A DNA stretch of 64,000 bases, taken from positions 9,297,501 to 9,361,500 of the forward strand of contig NZ_CP107985.1 of NCBI RefSeq assembly GCF_036108815.1, in the 5' to 3' direction. Below are positions 52,499 to 60,611 of this stretch, in pieces. The DNA is from Streptomyces sp. NBC_00353. Lineage in GTDB: Bacteria; Actinomycetota; Actinomycetes; Streptomycetales; Streptomycetaceae. Position 1 is the first letter of the stretch. Each line of letters begins with the position of its first letter. The translations under genes and the position numbers were made by a program. The notes under the pieces are model-generated. The model had not been told where the DNA came from. It searched no databases and saw only the letters and a program-made list of their open reading frames with translations.

Positions 52499-53398
52499 AT
52501 GCGTATAACGGCATCGCGCTCCGTCAACCTGCTTGCTGTGGCGGCCTTGTTCGCCGTATCTCTGGGGGCTGTCTCCGGTTGCGGTAGCGAGAAGGAAGCC
52601 GACAGCCGCGCGGATGTGGCGACAGACCGTGCCCGGCAGGTCGCCGCAGCCTGGGACGGTTCAACCGCAGCTGCCGCGTGGCGTGCTGGCTACTACCCCA
52701 TGGGGGAGACGGTGCAGCTGCCGCGGGGCGGCCTGCGCAGCCAGGCCGATAAGCAGGCCTACGAAGACCAAAGTTTTGTTCTGCGAGGCAAGTTGCCCGA
52801 CACCTGGCCGACGGACGGCCAGGTGACTTGGGCCGGGAGTGGATCGGTCACACGGTCGCTGGTGGGGGCGGATGGGTCGTACAAGACCCTGGCTGGTGCC
52901 CGCGTCAACGGAAAATCACACCTGACTGTGACCGGGGCGAAGCTGGGTGAGATGAGCGTGGCCACCAGCCGTGGGCCGGCGACGGTCCCAGCCTGGTTCT
53001 TCACCTTGGATGGCTATGCCTCCCCCCTCAAGCGGGCCGCTGCCGTCCCGTCGAAACTTCCCCGGCCGCCGATCAGGCCGGCTCGTGGCACCTCCGGTCA
53101 TCCGGTCAACCGGCTGGTCCAGATTGCCGCAGACGGGCGATCGGTGACCGTGGTCGCCCTGCATGGTGTTTGCGACGACGGCCCCGTGGTGGATGTGCTG
53201 GAGACACGCGGCAGCGTGGTGCTGTCTGCCTCTGTCAAGTACCTGAAGGACGACGGCGACTGCACCAAGCAGGCGAGGATGCAGCAGGTAACGGTGAAGC
53301 TGGAACGCCCCGTGGGCGACCGCGTTCTGCTCGACGCGCCCACCGGCCAGCCGATCCGCTACAAGGGACCGCACGGGACCTCGGCGACGTGGAGCTGA
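52499..53398 (+). CDS. Lipoprotein of unknown function
   Basis: ATG at 52499 follows AGAGGT. The 299-residue precursor has a lipobox LGAVSGCG near residue 28 and so is a membrane-anchored lipoprotein facing outward. The mature part is beta-rich: YYPMGETVQLPRGGLRSQAD, KLPDTWPTDGQVTWAGSGSV, VPAWFFTLDGYASPLKRAAA, DGRSVTVVALHGVCDDGPVV. It ends TGQPIRYKGPHGTSATWS. Such lipoproteins are frequent in Streptomyces without known role. It sits between two pieces of an IS5 transposase, so it may have arrived by transposition or be a cargo. Confidence 0.85.
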   Translation: MRITASRSVNLLAVAALFAVSLGAVSGCGSEKEADSRADVATDRARQVAAAWDGSTAAAAWRAGYYPMGETVQLPRGGLRSQADKQAYEDQSFVLRGKLPDTWPTDGQVTWAGSGSVTRSLVGADGSYKTLAGARVNGKSHLTVTGAKLGEMSVATSRGPATVPAWFFTLDGYASPLKRAAAVPSKLPRPPIRPARGTSGHPVNRLVQIAADGRSVTVVALHGVCDDGPVVDVLETRGSVVLSASVKYLKDDGDCTKQARMQQVTVKLERPVGDRVLLDAPTGQPIRYKGPHGTSATWS

Positions 53399-53454
53399 CT
53401 TTGTCCACTCCTGTTCCCCTCCCTCGCCGACTGGCTTGACGAACACCACCGCTG

Positions 53455-53605
53455 CTGGCCGGCCGCGATCAACCCTCGCCCTTCGAGGAGTTCAAGCAGC
53501 GGCTGCGGGTTGTCTCGAGCAGTGGCGCGGGCTGGCCGTGCGAATCGACAAGCTCGCCATCGCCTACCAGGCCGCGCTCCACGTCGCAGCCGTCCTTGGC
53601 TTGCC
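53455..53605 (+). mobile_element. IS5-type transposase fragment, right piece
   Basis: After a frame-changing FEEFKQRLRVV stretch, EQWRGLAVRIDKLAIAYQAA then LHVAAVLGL reads as the C-terminal end of IS5-like transposases (QWRGLA-R-DKLAI-YQAALH). The middle with the catalytic residues is missing. Confidence 0.65.
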
Positions 53606-53643
53606 TGTCGCGGGGAGCCTCCAGGCTCCTTCCCGGGACGCCG

Positions 53644-53692
53644 GGTCGGGCCCCTCGCAGGATGATCTTTCCGTCCTGCGAGGGGCCCGACC
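53644..53692 (-). terminator. Long perfect hairpin terminator
   Basis: Two perfect 19 bp arms (GGTCGGGCCCCTCGCAGGA and its complement) surround an 11-base loop. The hairpin starts 20 bases past the stop of the hydrolase gene at 53713. It is one of the strongest hairpins in the window. Confidence 0.8.
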
Positions 53693-53712
53693 ACGTTCGC
53701 GGCTCCTTCGGG

Positions 53713-54561
53713 TCACTGGGCGGTTCTTTTTGAGGCGCTTTCGATCAGGTGGGTGACGGCACCGGGGTTGGTGAGCTGAGCGCCGTGAGGCGCGTCGATC
53801 TCCACCGTGTGTGCGTGAGCGCGGTCGGCCATGAAGCGTTCTGCGGCGGTCGGGATGGCGTGGTCGTTCTTGGCGACGAGGTACCAGGACGGGATGGTCT
53901 TCCAGGCCGGCGCGCCGGAGGGCTCGCCCAGGGCCTGGGCGGCGATCGGTCGCTGCGTGGCGGCGAGTGCGGCGGCGTCACGCGTCGTGCCATGGTCGCT
54001 CAGGAAGACATCGCTGAACTTGTTGGGCTTCAGGTAGAGGTCGACACCGGGCGAGCCGTCGGTCTGGGCGAAGGGAACGGAGCTGAGGGCGGTGGGGACA
54101 GGGGCAGCGGGGTCGTCCGTGAGATGGCTACCGGGGAACCTCGCGCTCAGGGCGCCGATGCTCTCGCCCTGGTCGGGGGCGAAGGCGGCGATGTAGACCA
54201 GGGACTTGACGTTGGGGTTGTCGGTGGCTGCGTTGGTGATGACCGCCCCGCCATAGGAGTGGCCGACCAGGATGATGGGGCCGCTGATGCTCTTGAGGTA
54301 GGCGGCGAGGTAGGAGGAGTCGGCGGACAGGCTGCGCAGCGGGTTCGCCGGGGCCACGACCGGATAGCCGTCCTTCTGCAAGCGCTTGACCACGCTGCTC
54401 CAGCCAGAGGCGTCCGCCCAGGCACCGTGCACCAGCACCACGGTCGGCTTGGGCGCGTCCGAGGCCACGGGGACGGCGGAAGCGGTGGGGAGGAATACTG
54501 CGGTCAACCCGAGGCCGGCGGCGGTGAGTGCGGCAGCGATCAGCAAGCGGGGGCGGGACAT
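53713..54561 (-). CDS. Secreted alpha/beta hydrolase
   Basis: ATG at 54561 follows GGAG. The 282 residues start with a signal peptide (LLIAAALTAAGLGLTAVFLP, cleaved near SAVPVA). The hydrolase fold has VVLVHGAWADASGW (oxyanion loop), nucleophile S102 in LVGHSYGGAVITNAA, acid in YLVAKNDHAIP, and the histidine near VEIDAPHGAQLTNPGAV. It resembles EstC-like carboxylesterases. It lies 58 bp after another hydrolase gene on the same strand and so is probably in the same TetR-controlled unit. Confidence 0.92.
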   Translation of the reverse strand: MSRPRLLIAAALTAAGLGLTAVFLPTASAVPVASDAPKPTVVLVHGAWADASGWSSVVKRLQKDGYPVVAPANPLRSLSADSSYLAAYLKSISGPIILVGHSYGGAVITNAATDNPNVKSLVYIAAFAPDQGESIGALSARFPGSHLTDDPAAPVPTALSSVPFAQTDGSPGVDLYLKPNKFSDVFLSDHGTTRDAAALAATQRPIAAQALGEPSGAPAWKTIPSWYLVAKNDHAIPTAAERFMADRAHAHTVEIDAPHGAQLTNPGAVTHLIESASKRTAQ

Positions 54562-54619
54562 CGGAAACTCCAGGGGGTGAGGTCGGCGCTGGGCGCCGGA
54601 AGGGGGCAGAGGGGGTGTG

Positions 54620-55441
54620 TCAGGTGTGGGCCTGACGGCGGTCGGCGGCCCAGGAGAGTGCGTAGTCGGCGACCTCCTCCCAGCCGTCCTGCCCCACGGT
54701 GTAGTGGGAGCGGCCGGAGAACTCCCGGTAATCGGTGATGGCAGTGGACCTGCGGTAGAGGCGGGCATTCGCCTTGTTCACCTTGGGCGGGACGATGTGG
54801 TCGGCTCCTCCGGCGATGAACAACAGCGGCGCGCGGTTGTTGTTGCGGAAGTCGACTCGGCTGATCGCGCGGGGGTTGAAGTTGGCGAAGGCGCCCTGGA
54901 AGAGCACACGTGCCGAACCCGGAATGTGGTGCCGGTCGTACACCGCCTGTGATGCGGCGCTGTCCAGGGTGTTGGTGAAGGCATAGTGGAACTGGCGCGG
55001 GGTCAGCCCCACCGCCTTGTTCTTGTTGGCGGGGTTACGCAGCAGCGGCCAGGCAGATCTCAGCGTGGACAGCGGCAGCGGCAGCACGCCCTTGACCGGG
55101 GCGGAATCGATGGCCACGCCCGCGCAACCCAGTCCCCGGTCGAGCAGTATCTGCACGATCGCGCCGCCGAAGGAATGGCCCATGAGGATCGGGGGCTCGT
55201 CCAGGCGGCGGATGAACCGCTCGTAGTGTTCGACGATCTCGCCCAGCCCGACACCCGCAATCGTGGACGGGTCTTGCCGGAGCTCTTCGACGTCGCCTCC
55301 CACTCCTGGCCAGCCCGGGGCGAACACATGGTGGCCCGAGGCGGTATAGCGGTCGATCCACTGCTCCCAACTGCGCGGAGTCATCCACAAACCGTGGATG
55401 AGGACAACGGTGCCAGTCTGCGGCTTGGCTGGAGGGGTCAC
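54620..55441 (-). CDS. Alpha/beta hydrolase
   Basis: GTG at 55441 has GAGGAA close upstream and gives 273 residues. Hallmarks: VVLIHGLWMTPRSWEQWIDR, nucleophile S90 in ILMGHSFGGAIVQILLDRGL, LLFIAGGADHIVPP (acid) and SHYTVGQDGWEEVADYAL near the catalytic histidine. No signal peptide, so it is cytoplasmic, unlike the downstream paralogue. Two palindromic operator copies lie directly upstream, indicating control by the TetR protein encoded 200 bp further upstream. Confidence 0.92.
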   Translation of the reverse strand: MTPPAKPQTGTVVLIHGLWMTPRSWEQWIDRYTASGHHVFAPGWPGVGGDVEELRQDPSTIAGVGLGEIVEHYERFIRRLDEPPILMGHSFGGAIVQILLDRGLGCAGVAIDSAPVKGVLPLPLSTLRSAWPLLRNPANKNKAVGLTPRQFHYAFTNTLDSAASQAVYDRHHIPGSARVLFQGAFANFNPRAISRVDFRNNNRAPLLFIAGGADHIVPPKVNKANARLYRRSTAITDYREFSGRSHYTVGQDGWEEVADYALSWAADRRQAHT

Positions 55442-55453
55442 GGTTCCTCATAC

Positions 55454-55473
55454 GAGATAGAACGTTCTGTCTC
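55454..55473. promoter_or_regulatory. TetR-type operator copy 1
   Basis: GAGATAGAACGTTCTGTCTC is centred on the perfect palindrome AGAACGTTCT. It lies 13 bases upstream of the hydrolase start, in a position to block transcription. Confidence 0.65.
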
Positions 55474-55512
55474 TCTGGACGCTAAGGGAGCCTCGCTCAG
55501 TCTGTCAACAGG

Positions 55513-55532
55513 GAGAAGGAACGTTCTATCTC
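55513..55532. promoter_or_regulatory. TetR-type operator copy 2
   Basis: Read on the minus strand GAGATAGAACGTTCCTTCTC matches copy 1 at 17 of 20 positions. The two copies lie 59 bp centre to centre, about six helical turns apart. Confidence 0.65.
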
Positions 55533-55636
55533 ATGGATGAATGTCACGTGCCGGCGCTCGGGTCGTGCCCGCCGGGGGCGTGAACCGAGGGCGCGCAGAC
55601 GCGACGACGACTACGAAGCGTCGATCCGCGTGCAGG

Positions 55637-56230
55637 TCAGCCGGCGGCGGTCATCAGAGCCTCGGTGCCGCGGGCCAGCGTGTGACGGGCCGCCTCGGGG
55701 TTGCCGAGGTAGCCGGCGACCATGGCGCCGTCGCGCAGGGCGACCATGACGTCGGCTGCCTGCTCGGGCTCCGGATGACCGTCGGCCCCGAAAGCCTCGA
55801 CGAGGGCCTGGCGGAACCACGCCCGATGAGTAAGGACGGCCTGATGGACCGGGCTGTCCGGGTCGGGGTACTCCGCGGCCGCGTTGATGAAGGGGCAGCC
55901 GCGGAACCCCGGGCTGCACACTTCCTGGCCGATCCCGTCCACGAGCAGCATGAGGAGATCGCGGGGCTCGGCGGCCTGCCGGGCGCCAGCTGCGAGGCTT
56001 GCCCGGATGGTCTCGTCCCTGGCGGACAGGTACGCGGTGACCAGGTCTTCCTTGCCCGGGAAATGGCGGTAGAACGTAGCACGGGTGACCTGCGCCTCCG
56101 CGATCACCCGGTCGACACCCACCGCGCGGATGCCTTCGCTGTAGAACAGCCGCTCTGCGGTGGCCAGGAGGCGATCACGCGCCTCGGACGGCCGTGCAGG
56201 CCCATTCATGGCAGATCGCGTCGCAGACAT
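55637..56230 (-). CDS. TetR/AcrR-family regulator
   Basis: ATG at 56230 after GAGG gives 197 residues. The HTH lies at about residues 18-62 (LLATAERLFYSEGIRAVGVD; VIAEAQVTRATFYRHFPGKE). The ligand domain carries GFRGCPFINAAAEYPDPDSP, a signature of the YxaF/LmrA-like TetR group with its cysteine. A related palindrome with AGAACGGTTCGT lies just upstream of its own start and two better copies lie before the hydrolase, so it probably represses itself and the hydrolases. The ligand is unknown. Confidence 0.93.
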   Translation of the reverse strand: MSATRSAMNGPARPSEARDRLLATAERLFYSEGIRAVGVDRVIAEAQVTRATFYRHFPGKEDLVTAYLSARDETIRASLAAGARQAAEPRDLLMLLVDGIGQEVCSPGFRGCPFINAAAEYPDPDSPVHQAVLTHRAWFRQALVEAFGADGHPEPEQAADVMVALRDGAMVAGYLGNPEAARHTLARGTEALMTAAG

Positions 56231-56238
56231 GCCTCAAG

Positions 56239-56258
56239 CATATAGAACGGTTCGTCCA
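56239..56258. promoter_or_regulatory. Imperfect third operator copy before the TetR gene
   Basis: ATAGAACGGTTCGT at 56241-56254 shares the TAGAACG half-site with the two copies at 55.5 kb but has one extra base at the centre. It is 9 bases upstream of the TetR start, fitting autoregulation. Confidence 0.5.
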
Positions 56259-56442
56259 CCACCTGAGGCGTTGGCGCAGATGGTTCATGCGCGGCAATGC
56301 GGCGACGGCGGCCCTCACGATCCGAGGCGCAAGAACCCGCAGGGTCGCGCCCACCACGAGGGCGGAGCGCCGTGGCGACCAGATCGCCGAGCCTGCTTCG
56401 CCAGTCGAGGGCGTGAGCTGCCCCCGGTTCGCCCGATCCCTG

Positions 56443-57237
56443 TCAGGTGGTCTTGATCTGGCCTCCATCAATGACGAATTCGGCACCGGTGATGTTGCCG
56501 GCACGCGGAGAGGCCAGGAAGACAACAAGGTCGGCCACCTCCTGGGGTTCGGTGATCCGTCCGGTGGAGATGCCCATCTGCTGGGGCACGACCTCGTCCA
56601 AGGCCTCCTTCGCCGTCCCGCCCGTGCCGGCCGCGACGGTATCGGCGAAGGCGCCGGGGGCTGTCCAGAACGGGGTACGTACGGGGCCGGGGGCGACGGC
56701 GTTGACGCGGACACCGCGAGGGGCGAACTCCTCCGACAAAGCCTTGGTGAGATTGCTCAGGGCGGCTTTGGCTGCCGAGTAGTCCACCACCATGGGGAAG
56801 GGCAGTCGGGCGTTGATGGAGCTGATGTTGACGATCGCCCCTTCGCCGTGGGCCAGCAAGTGCGGCAACGACGCGCGGCTGGCGCGCACCGCACTCAAGA
56901 ACGTCATATTGAGCGCACGTTCCCATGCTGCGTCGTCGACATCGAGAAAGCTTGAGCGTGGGCTGGTGGCGCCAACGTTGTTGACCAGCACGTCGATCCT
57001 GCCGTGCCGGGCGGCCGCCTCCTGGATCAGCGCGTCCGCAGCATCGGCATCGGCCAGATCGACCGGATGAAAGGCGACGTCGAACCGCTCGCGCAAGGCA
57101 GCCAGTTCAGGTGTTTCCGTGCGGCTGCCAACAACGACGCGCGCACCCTCACGGCCGAATGCCTCGGCGACGGCCAGGCCGATGCCCTTGCTGCCTCCAG
57201 TGACGACGGCGACCTTTTCCGTGAGGTTCAGCTCCAC
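56443..57237 (-). CDS. Short-chain dehydrogenase/reductase
   Basis: GTG at 57237 follows GAGGAG. The 264-residue classical SDR has TGGSKGIG (13-20), NNVG at about 86-89, S140 (NISSINARL), and Y153/K157 (YSAAKAAL), and ends VIDGGQIKTT. It uses NAD(P)H on an unknown carbonyl or alcohol. It is followed on the same strand by the TetR/hydrolase genes with 212 bp between. A perfect-looking operator sits 34 bp upstream of its start. Confidence 0.93.
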   Translation of the reverse strand: MELNLTEKVAVVTGGSKGIGLAVAEAFGREGARVVVGSRTETPELAALRERFDVAFHPVDLADADAADALIQEAAARHGRIDVLVNNVGATSPRSSFLDVDDAAWERALNMTFLSAVRASRASLPHLLAHGEGAIVNISSINARLPFPMVVDYSAAKAALSNLTKALSEEFAPRGVRVNAVAPGPVRTPFWTAPGAFADTVAAGTGGTAKEALDEVVPQQMGISTGRITEPQEVADLVVFLASPRAGNITGAEFVIDGGQIKTT

Positions 57238-57270
57238 CGGATTCTCCTCCGCGGCATACATCAGCACGAC

Positions 57271-57294
57271 AAAGCAACCCAAACCGGGTGCTTT
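57271..57294. promoter_or_regulatory. Inverted repeat upstream of the SDR gene
   Basis: AAAGCAACCC and GGGTGCTTT form an almost perfect inverted repeat with a short centre. It lies in the promoter zone of the SDR gene and differs from the TetR operator copies, so a different regulator should bind it. Confidence 0.45.
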
Positions 57295-57604
57295 GAGTGA
57301 GTATCGGGCCTAGGTTCGGCGCAGTTGCCCATCGCCACGCGGCGGCCGCTGAGGACTGCTGCGCATCAGCGCCCGAGCCAGGGACTTCCCGTGCCGAGCA
57401 CCTGGCCCGGCACGCCGCCGACCCCAGGCGGCCGAGCGCGGCGAGACCGAGATGCGCTTCGGGTTCAGGACGCTGGACCCGGCGGGTTCGAGACCGCCGG
57501 CGGCAACCGACAGCACCCTGGACTGGACCGCATCGTGCGTGACACCGCCTGGCTGGCCCGACTCGCAGCCGAGGCCGAGCGGGCCGACCACGTCGTCGCC
57601 GCAG
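57295..57604. other. Gap between the SDR promoter and the VOC gene
   Basis: About 310 bp. The plus strand has a coding-like tail (DRIVRDTAWLARLAAEAERA) ending at a stop near 57615. It may be the relic of a regulator gene that once faced the SDR. No family can be named. Confidence 0.35.
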
Positions 57605-57979
57605 TCAGCGTTTGACCAGGCAGAAGGGATGCCCAGCCGGATCAGTGAGGACCCGCGCCTTGGCCTCATCATGAGGCTGGTGATCCGGCTTGCCCGCGCC
57701 CAGCTCCAGCAGTTCGGCCTCGGCCTCGTCCAGGTCGTCCCCGACGTTGAAGCAGATGTGAAGTTGCTGGGGAACAGTTTGGTCGGGCCAGCTCGGAGCT
57801 CGGTAGTCGTCGACCCTTTGAAAGCCGAGGAGAAGTCCGTCCTCACGGTTGAGACCGGCGAAGTCGGCGTCGGACTTCGGGTGAGGTTCGAGGCCGGTGG
57901 CCTGCTGATAGAACGCCGCCAGAGCCAGCGGATCAGGGCAATCCAGTGTTATTGCGCCCAACTTCATCTGCAGAGGCAT
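57605..57979 (-). CDS. VOC-family (glyoxalase-like) protein
   Basis: ATG at 57979 follows GGAGAAG. The 124 residues form paired beta-alpha-beta-beta-beta units: LGAITLDCPDPLALAAFYQQ, ATGLEPHPKSDADFAGLNRE, QLHICFNVGDDLDEAEAELL, ARVLTDPAGHPFCLVKR. This is the glyoxalase/bleomycin-resistance/dioxygenase fold of the CFP32-like group. Possible metal ligands are H72-type residues in the LHICF strand. Substrate unknown. A second VOC protein lies 430 bp upstream on the other strand. Confidence 0.9.
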   Translation of the reverse strand: MPLQMKLGAITLDCPDPLALAAFYQQATGLEPHPKSDADFAGLNREDGLLLGFQRVDDYRAPSWPDQTVPQQLHICFNVGDDLDEAEAELLELGAGKPDHQPHDEAKARVLTDPAGHPFCLVKR

Positions 57980-58410
57980 GGCTTCTCCGGACCGTCGGTG
58001 GATGTTGTCGATGCGCACACCCTAGAGGCGCTCTTCCGCCTGCCGTCCTGCAGACTGTGGGCGACCGCAGCGGTCCTCCTCGAGGACCCAAAGCACGCTT
58101 TCTCAACGCGACACCATCTGCTGGATCGCGGAGGCACATCACTCGGGGTGGTTCCGCCGGAACGAGACACGACCTGTGAGGGACACAGTGTCTGCGGAGC
58201 ACCAGCGGCCACATTGCCGGGTCGTGCTCCAGCCCCGCACATCGGGCGGCCGAATGATGGGCTTTCAGCCAGGCCGTTTGGAGGGCAAGTACCGCGAACG
58301 CGATGGCGTGTGCACGGCAGAACCCTGCTCCGAACTCACCGGGACTGCAGGCCGGTCGGCCCTCTTCATGCGAGTGTGTTTTCGAAGCCCTGGCGGTCTA
58401 AGCTCGGCTG
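57980..58410. other. Gap between divergent VOC genes
   Basis: About 430 bp with no recognised gene or repeat. It must contain both promoters. Confidence 0.4.
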
Positions 58411-58764
58411 ATGACCTTGGAATGGGAACAGGTAGTTGTTCACTCGGTAGATCCGGTGACCTTGGGGCAGTGGTGGGCCGAGGCTCTTGGGTGGGTCGTG
58501 GTCCACTCCTCTGATGAGGAGTTCGAGATCCGCCCGGAACCGAATCGCCTGCCGGGGCTGGACTTCGTCCGGCTTGATGAGAGCAAGAAGGTCAAGAGCC
58601 GACTGCATCTCGATTTCAGGCCTGATGACCAGGACGCCGAGGTGGCTCGTCTGGTGGCTCATGGCGCACAGCGTGTTGATATTGGCCAGGGTGATCAATC
58701 GTGGGTTGTATTGGCCGACCCCGAAGGTAACGAGTTCTGTGTCCTTGGCCAACGGCGTCAGTAA
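58411..58764 (+). CDS. VOC-family (glyoxalase-like) protein
   Basis: ATG at 58411 gives 117 residues; no ribosome site is visible, so the message may be leaderless. It shows LEWEQVVVHSVDPVTLGQWW, AEALGWVVVHSSDEEFEIRP, RLHLDFRPDDQDAEVARLVA and SWVVLADPEGNEFCVLGQ, the compact glyoxalase-like fold common in Streptomyces. It differs from the other VOC protein by lacking the longer N-terminus. Function unknown. Confidence 0.88.
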   Translation: MTLEWEQVVVHSVDPVTLGQWWAEALGWVVVHSSDEEFEIRPEPNRLPGLDFVRLDESKKVKSRLHLDFRPDDQDAEVARLVAHGAQRVDIGQGDQSWVVLADPEGNEFCVLGQRRQ

Positions 58765-59013
58765 CTGAGCGTTCGGTCCGTTTCGCTCTGAGCTCCGTAG
58801 TCACCTTGGTAGTCGAAGTTCGTCGAGCTTGGTCGCGCCGCGGTGACCAGAACGAGTCGTCTGAGCCGGAAGGTGATGGCTCGTCTCATGTCATGGTGCG
58901 GGGCCCGCAGACCTGGTGAGCGTGGTCGTGCGCTCTCTGCCGCCGCAGCCTGCTCGTTGTGCTCGCGCAGCACCACGGTCGCGGGTGAGATGACTCGTCG
59001 GCTTGATCATGGC

Positions 59014-59043
59014 GTGGGGCCCGGAGTGAATCGCGGGCCCCAC
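59014..59043. terminator. Terminator-like hairpin between VOC and TOPRIM genes
   Basis: GTGGGGCCCG and CGGGCCCCAC are perfect 10 bp arms around ten bases, between the convergent genes ending at 58764 and 59157. The rest of 58765-59156 has no gene; a weaker relative of this segment (GCGGGGCCCGC) lies at about 58900, suggesting local duplication. Confidence 0.6.
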
Positions 59044-59156
59044 GGTCACTCCGCGCCCCGCTCCAGTTGGTCACTGCGCCCTTCAGTCGGCCACCTCGAA
59101 CGGGGACAGCGGGACAGAGCGCGCGAAGTGGCTGTGGCCGCGTTTTCGTGCGTCGG

Positions 59157-59774
59157 TCACAGGCTCGTGACGAGGTCGTCGAGCGGGGCGGGGACCTGTC
59201 CGAGGTCGAGGGACTCCACCAGGAGACGGCCATAGCGGATCTTGCGGCCCTTCTTCGTGCCGAGGAAGCGCCGCAACTGCTGCAGCCGGGGCCGACCGTG
59301 CTGTGCAGGCTGGCGCAGGAAGGTCTGCCAGGCCCGCAGGTCGCCCTCGGCCCGGATGATCTCCTCGACCCGCGCCGTGCCCAGCGCGCGGATGAGTTCC
59401 TCCTCCAGGTCCGCCACGCACACGAAGAAACCCCGGTGCGGCGCCCGGGCCCGCTTCAGGCCGCGGTCGTAGAAACGTTGCTCGCCCTCGTCGCACAGTC
59501 CCCTCAGACGCAGGCCAAGACCGGGTGGCCCGAGAAGACCGGCGTAGCGGCCGATACTCATTGCCCCGCCCATCGGCACGACACACACCCCCTCGGCGGT
59601 CAGGTCCCGGCCACGCCGTGCGGCCAGCGCCTCGACGGCCGCGAGGTCGCTCGGTCCTTCCAGCAGCACCGCCGTCCGCAGCCCCAGTTGCACAGCCAGG
59701 TCACTCGCCGGTTCGCCGGCGCCGCCGACCGCCCAGCGGCTGACCGCGTCCCGAAATGCCTGCATGTCCGCCAT
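59157..59774 (-). CDS. Stand-alone OLD-type TOPRIM protein
   Basis: ATG at 59774 is chosen (205 residues); an upstream in-frame ATG at 59810 adds twelve residues. The TOPRIM core is seen as AVLLEGPSDLAAVEALAARR (acidic EGxSD turn), GVCVVPMGGAMSIGRYAGLL and FFVCVADLEEELIRALG, where the aspartate provides metal binding. The OLD-family ATPase that usually precedes this domain is absent. Such single TOPRIM proteins are widespread in Streptomyces and unstudied; a nuclease or nucleotidyl-transfer role is inferred from the fold. Confidence 0.85.
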   Translation of the reverse strand: MADMQAFRDAVSRWAVGGAGEPASDLAVQLGLRTAVLLEGPSDLAAVEALAARRGRDLTAEGVCVVPMGGAMSIGRYAGLLGPPGLGLRLRGLCDEGEQRFYDRGLKRARAPHRGFFVCVADLEEELIRALGTARVEEIIRAEGDLRAWQTFLRQPAQHGRPRLQQLRRFLGTKKGRKIRYGRLLVESLDLGQVPAPLDDLVTSL

Positions 59775-59904
59775 GGAGCGAGTCTGCACTTCCACCGACC
59801 GGCACGACACTGAATATTCGACTGGGGGGCGGGACAGGTCGGTAGGTCTCGGGTATTCGCGTGCGCGTCGAGCGGTTCTGCCGCATCATCCGTGGGTGAT
59901 CGTT

Positions 59905-60534
59905 ATGCAGCCCGTCCTTGAGGTTTGTGCTCCTGAGGCTTTCGATCTGTGGCCGGTTGCCGAGGTCGAGCCTTACGGTTTCCTTCCACTCGGCGGAGCG
60001 CTGGTCCCGACCGAGGTCGGCGCCGCTGTGATGGCCATTGCTGCCTGCAATGACATCGATCCCGATGACGACCGCCCGCCGCGCCCAGCCGACCCGCTGG
60101 ATGGCTTCCTGCACGGCCTGCTCACCATGGACTCGCTCTTCGCGTCGGGCGGACTGCAGGTCACCGACACGGTCACTGGCGCCACCCTGGTGCCGGGCTG
60201 CTGCAACGGGCTGGAGGAGTGGCGCGACTGGCTGGAGGTTGTCGACGGTGATGGCTGGGCCGGCTTCGGGCACGATCCCTCACCGATCGCCGAACGTATC
60301 GGCGACATCGTCCGTCTGACCGCCGACGCCGAAGCAGACGAGAGCCTACTGATCGAGTTGCCCGTCGCCGAGCTCCGCCGGCTGCTTGAAGGCGCGGAAC
60401 GTGATCTGACCGACTTCCTTCACCTTGCCGCGGCCTGGACTGTCAGGTACTTGCCTGATCGGGCGCTAGACGTTTCCAGCGCGCTTGCCCGAACCTTGGA
60501 CTTGTCCATCTCAATGGTTTGTATCGAGCCGTAG
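59905..60534 (+). CDS. Conserved hypothetical protein (209 residues)
   Basis: ATG at 59905 (alternative GTG at 59896). The protein is acidic: FDLWPVAEVEPYGFLPLGGA, FLHGLLTMDSLFASGGLQVT, PGCCNGLEEWRDWLEVVDGD, and ends LARTLDLSISMVCIEP. The CCNGLEEWRDW segment resembles a conserved motif of a Streptomyces family that I cannot name. No export signal. It is divergent from the TOPRIM gene with 130 bp between. Confidence 0.7.
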   Translation: MQPVLEVCAPEAFDLWPVAEVEPYGFLPLGGALVPTEVGAAVMAIAACNDIDPDDDRPPRPADPLDGFLHGLLTMDSLFASGGLQVTDTVTGATLVPGCCNGLEEWRDWLEVVDGDGWAGFGHDPSPIAERIGDIVRLTADAEADESLLIELPVAELRRLLEGAERDLTDFLHLAAAWTVRYLPDRALDVSSALARTLDLSISMVCIEP

Positions 60535-60611
60535 GTGGTCGGGGGGCGGGCAGGGGAGCAGGCTGGAGGTACCGATGGCCCGGGCGGCCGGGCCGGGAAG
60601 CGAGGCTCCCG

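Noticed and set aside
55541..56245. A 234-residue plus-strand frame with an ATG near the operator
   Set aside because: It is antisense to the TetR gene, whose HTH and ribosome site are convincing.
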